A stretch of 9,889 bases of DNA from Desulfurococcaceae archaeon. GTDB taxonomy: Archaea; Thermoproteota; Thermoprotei_A; Sulfolobales; Desulfurococcaceae. Below the pieces are notes generated by a model, which was given only the letters and a program-made list of their open reading frames with translations, was not told the DNA's origin and searched no databases. Positions within the stretch are counted from its first letter, which is position 1, and every line of letters begins with the position of its first letter. Positions 6,507 to 9,889 of the stretch are shown here, one piece after another. The DNA is taken from NCBI GenBank assembly GCA_023269765.1, contig JAGDWH010000018.1, positions 1 through 9,889 of the forward strand, in the 5' to 3' direction. A program made the translations under genes and the position numbers.

Positions 6507-6949
6507 TACATGGTCTTTTTCTTCTGCTCCATGTACTTTTTAAATAGGCTGTAGAGAGTCTCTGCCATGGGTCCCGAGCCCATTACTCCTTCTTCACTCA
6601 CTCTATACCTACCAAGGACTTCTACGGCTCTCGCATCTGGTACTACTCTAATTGCGTGCTCCGGTATTCTGAGCTCCTTGAGCAAGAGCTCTTTAAACTC
6701 CTCTGGATCAAACAGGGGCTCTTCTATTGCAATAATCTCAGATATTTTTTCGCCCTTAATGACTATCTTCGAATACTTTGAGCCCGCCGAGTCTACAACG
6801 TTCTTCAAGAGCAGGTTTAGTGAGGGATGATCAAAACCGGCTAAAACTCCTTCGTAGTACTTGCCAGAGTCCAGTACTACTCTTATCTTCTTGTCTAGTA
6901 AAATGGCAAGCTCGTTTATAAACCTCCTCGAAGCTTCTACTACTGCCAT
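6506..6949 (-). CDS. Lsm/Sm-like RNA-binding protein with C-terminal extension (SmAP3-type)
   Basis: This is a 147-residue protein. Residues about 5-80 are an Sm fold: an N-terminal helix, the Sm1 region IRVVLDSGKYYEGVLAGFDH with HPSLNLLLKNV, and the Sm2 region KIVIKGEKISEIIAI. The last about 65 residues form an extra alpha/beta domain (from PLFDPEEF) that ordinary 75-80 residue archaeal Lsm proteins lack. This matches the crenarchaeal SmAP3 architecture, described structurally from Pyrobaculum as a multimeric Sm ring with an added domain; the RNA target is unknown. I prefer ATG 6949, with GGTGG a few bases upstream. An in-frame GTG at 6961 would add four residues and could be a leaderless start. 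It is the first gene of a two-gene operon with tgtA and is divergent from rpo8. Confidence 0.85.
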   Translation of the reverse strand: MAVVEASRRFINELAILLDKKIRVVLDSGKYYEGVLAGFDHPSLNLLLKNVVDSAGSKYSKIVIKGEKISEIIAIEEPLFDPEEFKELLLKELRIPEHAIRVVPDARAVEVLGRYRVSEEGVMGSGPMAETLYSLFKKYMEQKKKTM

Positions 6950-6963
6950 GTACCCACCCACAT

Positions 6964-6971
6964 TTTTATAA
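6964..6971 (+). promoter_or_regulatory. Probable TATA box for rpo8
   Basis: TTTTATAA on the plus strand, centred near 6967, predicts a start near 6994 and a 22-base leader. That leader contains GGTG (7006-7009) six bases before ATG 7016. The same AT-rich motif read on the minus strand would start lsm transcription downstream of its ATG, so it fits rpo8 better. Confidence 0.45.
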
Positions 6972-6983
6972 GCCTCAATTCTT

Positions 6984-6991
6984 TTTTAATA
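6984..6991 (-). promoter_or_regulatory. Probable TATA box for the lsm-tgtA operon
   Basis: The minus strand reads TATTAAAA, centred near 6988, predicting a start near 6961. This gives a leader of about 12 bases before ATG 6949, or a leaderless GTG at 6961. It lies within the rpo8 core promoter region. Confidence 0.45.
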
Positions 6992-7015
6992 TGGTCTTGC
7001 CACCTGGTGCTCGAA

Positions 7016-7360
7016 ATGGAGCTGAAATGCACAGTTAATGACATTGTTTTATTGAGAGTTCCAAGCGTGTTCAGAATTATTGGCAGTTGCGGTGACTACA
7101 ATATCGAGATGGAAATGCACGAAGAACTCGTTAAACCGCCCAAGAAGGGTTCTTTAATGGAAATCAGTATATCGACAAGCAGAGAAAAGTGCCTTGAGTA
7201 CTACTTCTGCGGACATGGATATGTTATCTCAAATACAAAGCTGAACGATGTTTACAGGGTAGTCATATCGTTGCATGGTCTACTTGTAGTGGTAAAAAGC
7301 TCAAACCCCTTAGCATATAATGTAATGGATCGCCTCTACGTTGGCGCTTCATTTGATTAA
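7016..7360 (+). CDS. rpo8: DNA-directed RNA polymerase subunit Rpo8 (Rpb8-like, RpoG)
   Basis: This 114-residue protein is a small auxiliary subunit of the crenarchaeal RNA polymerase, orthologous to eukaryotic RPB8 and built as an OB-like beta barrel. Recognisable family features are YFCGHGYVIS (63-72), YRVVISLHGLLVVV (80-93) and the C-terminal YNVMDRLYVG. The length matches remembered Sulfolobus Rpo8. I choose ATG 7016 because GGTG lies six bases upstream. An in-frame GTG at 7007 would add only three residues. It is divergent from lsm across overlapping promoters and followed by a 103-base gap. The subunit's reported restriction to Crenarchaeota and Korarchaeota is the strongest lineage clue in the window. 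Confidence 0.88.
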   Translation: MELKCTVNDIVLLRVPSVFRIIGSCGDYNIEMEMHEELVKPPKKGSLMEISISTSREKCLEYYFCGHGYVISNTKLNDVYRVVISLHGLLVVVKSSNPLAYNVMDRLYVGASFD

Positions 7361-7405
7361 AAGTAGTCGCTATGGGTTTGTTTCGGGGCACTCACTCTAC
7401 TATAG

Positions 7406-7414
7406 CTTAAATAA
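7406..7414 (+). promoter_or_regulatory. Probable TATA box for the small protein-HerA-like operon
   Basis: CTTAAATAA in the 103-base gap after rpo8 predicts a start near 7436. The resulting leader of about 28 bases holds AGGGGCG just before ATG 7464. A second AT-rich motif (TTAAAAAT, 7432-7439) would instead give a nearly leaderless mRNA. I see nothing else in this gap. Confidence 0.45.
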
Positions 7415-7463
7415 CTTGCACTTTAGATCCTCTTAAAAATGCCACTTTAACTCAGGGGCGTCC

Positions 7464-7787
7464 ATGGAGAGCTTTGAAGCAGTGCTTAAGCTCTATAAGT
7501 ATGTTGCAGAAAGCGAAGAAGAAGTAGAAAGAGAGCTCAAAAAACTTGGCGAGATTATTAAGACGAGGTCCCAACTGAATAAAGATGTAGAGTATATAAG
7601 TGTTACGAAGGTCAGCAGAGGAGATGTTAAGGGCTTAATTCTAATAAGAGGCGACAGAGGAAAAGTTCTCGACGAGGTAAATCTGCTCACTACGCTTATT
7701 CGTACAAACTTCAAGTCTATAGATGTTGAAGTGCCCAAAGCAGGCCTTCTATCTTCAATAGCGCTACATATTAAGAATTTTTTATGA
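7464..7787 (+). CDS. Unrecognised 107-residue protein coupled to a HerA-like ATPase
   Basis: I do not recognise this protein. It is predicted to start with a helical acidic/basic segment (residues 1-38, ESEEEVERELKKLGEIIK). Alternating strands follow at about 42-62 (VEYISVTKV, then GLILIRGD), a helix at about 67-82 (LDEVNLLTTLIRTN) and a strand around SIDVEVP. A hydrophobic C-terminal helix ends IALHIKNFL. There is no signal peptide, cysteine or zinc motif. AGGGG lies just before the ATG. Its stop overlaps the next start as ATGA, so it is almost certainly translated together with the downstream ATPase and may be a partner of it. The strand-helix pattern faintly recalls KEOPS Pcc1, but the resemblance is too weak to name it. 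Confidence 0.8.
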   Translation: MESFEAVLKLYKYVAESEEEVERELKKLGEIIKTRSQLNKDVEYISVTKVSRGDVKGLILIRGDRGKVLDEVNLLTTLIRTNFKSIDVEVPKAGLLSSIALHIKNFL

Positions 7788-8878
7788 GGAGAAAGTCCTG
7801 CGGCTTTCCTGCACCACTTAGTTTCGAGTATAAAGTAAGATACCCTGCATTGGAGGTGCCAATAGAGGTTTTTCCAGAGAACGATGCCTACATTGTCATA
7901 GGGCATACTATAGGTAGCGTCCCGGAGTACCCTGCAAAGCTCTTCAAAAGCTCTCTTTATAGGCACGTCTTGATATCTGGGACAACCGGTTCCGGTAAGT
8001 CTTACACGGCTTCTACGATAGCAAAACGCGTCTCCTCAGAGCTGGGTATGCGTGTCGTCGTAGTTGATTGGCACGGTGAGCATTCGCGACTCGCAGAAAA
8101 CTACTATTTAGTCGATCCATTCGATCATCCTCTGGACTTCTTTACTGGTGATCCAAGTGAGCTGTCTATAGTGTCGGGCGTATTAGAGCTTACACCACCA
8201 CAAGAATACCTGCTTGAGAAAGTCCTGAAGAGAGTTGACTTGGCAAAATTAGGCTCTATTGAAACCTTCCTAGATTACTTGGAAGCTTACCCAGAGGAGT
8301 CTAGCTGGATGCGTGAGACAAAGCTGTCACTTCATAGAAAGCTCAGTCCACTTGCTAGAAAGAACTATAAGAGGCTTTTTAAGCTGTACGATTTGTCCAA
8401 CGAGAACTTTCAAAACGCGTTTTTCAAGGCACATGTCCCCAATTTGCTCATAGTTGACGTAAGTAGGATTCGAGACTTGAGCGTTAGGAAGCTTTACTCG
8501 GCGTTTTTCATCAAGAAGATGGTTGATGCTGCGGTGGCGTTAGGTACTCCGCTTTTAGTAATTATAGAAGAGGCGCAAAACTTCCTATCTAGAAATCAGG
8601 CTGTTAAGCCCATTTGCGATATGCTCAGGGAAGTGAGAAAGTTTAATATCGGTATTGTTGTCGTGTCGCAGTCGATCTCGAGCTTAGCTGATGATGTGCT
8701 AACGAATACGAACACCAAGATAATTCATGCGCTAAAGTCAAAGGCCGATATAGACGTAGTTGAAGAATCGCTTTACCTAGAGAACTCGATTTTATCTGTC
8801 ATTCCCTATTTAGAGCCTGGAGAAGCTGTTTACTCGACGCCCACTCTTAAAAAATCTGTTTTAATTAAAGTCGAGTAA
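7784..8878 (+). CDS. HerA-like (DUF87/FtsK-HerA superfamily) ATPase
   Basis: This is a 364-residue P-loop ATPase of the HerA branch. It shows Walker A GTTGSGKS (66-73), the HerA-type strand VVVVDWHGEHS (91-101) and Walker B LLVIIEEAQNF (257-267). The REVRKF block (282-287) holds candidate arginine fingers. VVVSQS (292-297) and TNTNTKI (307-313) follow. HerA proteins are hexameric DNA translocases; the best known works with NurA in DNA-end resection. This one has only about 55 residues before the P-loop, enough for a shortened HAS-like barrel, and is clearly shorter than canonical HerA (about 500 residues). No nurA, mre11 or rad50 is in the window. It may therefore be a paralogue with a different role. 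It is translationally coupled to the 107-residue gene and convergent with the thermosome gene. Confidence 0.88.
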   Translation: MRRKSCGFPAPLSFEYKVRYPALEVPIEVFPENDAYIVIGHTIGSVPEYPAKLFKSSLYRHVLISGTTGSGKSYTASTIAKRVSSELGMRVVVVDWHGEHSRLAENYYLVDPFDHPLDFFTGDPSELSIVSGVLELTPPQEYLLEKVLKRVDLAKLGSIETFLDYLEAYPEESSWMRETKLSLHRKLSPLARKNYKRLFKLYDLSNENFQNAFFKAHVPNLLIVDVSRIRDLSVRKLYSAFFIKKMVDAAVALGTPLLVIIEEAQNFLSRNQAVKPICDMLREVRKFNIGIVVVSQSISSLADDVLTNTNTKIIHALKSKADIDVVEESLYLENSILSVIPYLEPGEAVYSTPTLKKSVLIKVE

Positions 8879-8897
8879 TCGCTCTTCTTGATTACTC
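8873..8897. terminator. Perfect inverted repeat spanning both convergent stop codons
   Basis: GAGTAATC (8873-8880) and GATTACTC (8890-8897) form an 8-bp perfect stem with a 9-base loop. The stem contains the TAA of the HerA-like gene on one strand and the TAA of the thermosome gene on the other. A pyrimidine-rich run follows on the plus strand (8881-8930). It could be a bidirectional 3'-end or termination structure. It could also arise simply because both genes end GAG-TAA-TC. Confidence 0.35.
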
Positions 8898-9889
8898 TTC
8901 TTCCTTTTCCTTCTTCTCTTCGGGCTTCTTGCCAGCTTCTTCTTTCTTTTCAAGTTTGCTGGCAGCAATGATGTCGTCTATTCTTAGTACTATAGTTGCT
9001 GCCTCTGTACCTGCTTTTATGGCGTTCGCTATTACACTCACAGGTTCTATTACGCCTATCTCGTACATGTTAACTAGGTTACCTGTATCTAGGTCTATAC
9101 CTATGTGTTCTCCACCGTCTCTTTCATGAGCTGCTCTCAGCTTCATTATCATGTCAACGGGATCCAGGCCCGCGTTTTCTATCATTGCAACTACTAGTCC
9201 TTCTAGTGCTTTTGCAAATGCTTCAACCGCGAGTTGCTCCTTGCCACCAACTCTGACTGCAAATTTCCTTAAGTGCTTTGCAAGCTCCATTTCAACTGCG
9301 CCGCCACCGCTCACGATCTTTCCATCTCTCATGGCGTCTGCAACTGCTGAGAGGGCGTCTCTGAAACTCCTCTCGGCCTCGTCTACGAGCCTCTCAAGAC
9401 CTCCTCTTATCACAATACTGACGGATCTCGGGTTCTTGCAGCCCTCGACAAATACCATCTTATCTTCTCCGACTTTCCTCTCTTCCACGAGCTCGGCGTA
9501 GCCTAAGTCTTCGGGCTTTAAGTCGTCGATATTACTTACTATCCTCCCACCGGTGGCTCTTTCGAGCTTCTCTAAGTCGCTTCTCTTGACTCTCCTAACA
9601 GCCAAAATGCCCTTCTTAGCGAGGAAGTGCTGAGCGACCTCGTCAATGCCCTTCTGAGTTATAACGACATTTGCTCCAACTTCAGAGAGCTTTTCTACTA
9701 GCTTAGAGAGGATTTCTTCTTCTTGTTGCAAGAATGCTTTGAGTTGCGAGGGGTCGCTAATTCTTATTTCGGCGTCAATTTCGGGTTTTTCTATTTCTAA
9801 TGGGGCGTCTAGGAGTGCTATTTTGGCTTTTTCAACTCTCCTCGGCATACCCGGGTGAACTACTTCCTTGTCAAGGACGATTCCGTAAA
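8892..9889 (-). CDS. Thermosome subunit (group II chaperonin), C-terminal part
   Basis: The reading frame is open to the right edge, so the gene is cut at its 5' end. About 331 of the usual 540-560 residues are present. The visible part begins in the intermediate domain ([16 protein letters not shown]). It continues through the apical domain ([19 protein letters not shown]) and the second intermediate/equatorial region with [16 protein letters not shown], then ends with [30 protein letters not shown] charged sequence, given here only by its key residues. The methionine in HPGMPRR is internal, not a start. Thermosomes are ATP-driven double-ring folding chambers in the cytosol. The tail is Lys/Glu-rich with no GGM repeat. 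Whether this is the alpha, beta or gamma paralogue cannot be told. It is convergent with the HerA-like gene, 13 bases apart. Confidence 0.96.
   Translation of the reverse strand, partial: YGIVLDKEVVHPGMPRRVEKAKIALLDAPLEIEKPEIDAEIRISDPSQLKAFLQQEEEILSKLVEKLSEVGANVVITQKGIDEVAQHFLAKKGILAVRRVKRSDLEKLERATGGRIVSNIDDLKPEDLGYAELVEERKVGEDKMVFVEGCKNPRSVSIVIRGGLERLVDEAERSFRDALSAVADAMRDGKIVSGGGAVEMELAKHLRKFAVRVGGKEQLAVEAFAKALEGLVVAMIENAGLDPVDMIMKLRAAHERDGGEHIGIDLDTGNLVNMYEIGVIEPVSVIANAIKAGTEAATIVLRIDDIIAASKLEKKEEAGKKPEEKKEKEEE

Noticed and set aside
7464..7787. KEOPS subunit Pcc1 as the identity of the 107-residue protein.
   Set aside because: Only a vague strand-helix pattern and an LxxxNxL stretch agree. 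The diagnostic arginine/serine-rich helix motif is not clear, and no KEOPS gene is nearby.
7784..8878. Canonical HerA of the HerA-NurA end-resection pair.
   Set aside because: The protein is much shorter than canonical HerA, its N-terminal barrel is reduced, and nurA, mre11 and rad50 are absent from the window. I keep only the family-level call.
9151..9501. Plus-strand open frame opposite the thermosome gene.
   Set aside because: Its Ser/Thr/Pro-rich composition is the reverse reading of a well-supported chaperonin gene, with no family motif or start signal of its own. The same applies to the minus-strand frame at 2761-3231 opposite pan, the plus-strand frames at 1216-1700 opposite hflX, and the minus-strand frame at 7493-7966.
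1..9889. CRISPR arrays, insertion sequences, integration sites or other mobile-element signs.
   Set aside because: No regularly spaced repeats, transposase motifs or terminal inverted repeats are visible. The tRNA-Gly gene has no visible duplicated 3' end within the window, and all genes look like chromosomal core genes.

Overview
This window is a compact stretch of an archaeal chromosome. It carries TATA-type promoters, Shine-Dalgarno motifs, several GTG/TTG starts, and genes that overlap by 1-4 bases. The gene set points to a hyperthermophilic member of the Thermoproteota (Crenarchaeota). It includes an Rpb8-like RNA polymerase subunit (Rpo8, known from Crenarchaeota and Korarchaeota), an SmAP3-type Lsm protein with a C-terminal extension, PAN, archaeosine tRNA-guanine transglycosylase, aTrm56 and a thermosome subunit. 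The presence of aTrm56 argues against a Pyrobaculum-like lineage, and a Desulfurococcales-like organism is my best guess. Coding density is very high: no gene-free stretch exceeds about 110 bases, and I see no mobile elements or CRISPR.

Layout. (1) Bases 2-77, minus: tRNA-Gly(GCC) with its own TATA box. (2) 2310 down to 186, minus: an overlapping operon mbf1 - hflX - trm56, joined by TAATG and GTGA overlaps. (3) 2375-4983, plus: pan, then a C2+PUA protein joined by a TAGTG overlap, then a PAC2-family protein. (4) 6949 down to 4940, minus: an SmAP3-like Lsm protein followed by tgtA, whose 3' end overlaps the PAC2 gene tail-to-tail by 44 bp. (5) 7016-8878, plus: rpo8, then a two-gene unit of an unrecognised 107-residue protein and a HerA/DUF87 ATPase (ATGA overlap). 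(6) 9889-8892, minus: the C-terminal ~60% of a thermosome subunit running off the right edge.

The genes fall into connected themes. One is translation quality control and turnover: MBF1 (the relative of eukaryotic EDF1/Mbf1, which acts at collided ribosomes) and HflX (ribosome-splitting GTPase) share an operon. That operon is divergent from pan, and a PAC2 protein lies downstream of pan. The other is tRNA modification and RNA handling: aTrm56 (Cm56), TgtA (G15 to preQ0), a detached C2+PUA half that looks like the missing C-terminus of TgtA, and Lsm.

The most interesting observations are these. TgtA ends after its C1 domain while its probable C2/PUA half is encoded 0.8 kb away next to pan (split-type ArcTGT). 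PAN ends in HYIS rather than a canonical HbYX, while the PAC2 protein ends in TYI, with tyrosine in the penultimate position. There are two divergent promoter pairs (mbf1/pan and lsm/rpo8) in which the two core promoters appear interlocked within about 30 bp. The small unknown protein is tightly coupled to the HerA-like ATPase. All functional statements are read by eye from motifs and remembered family sequences; no search was run.
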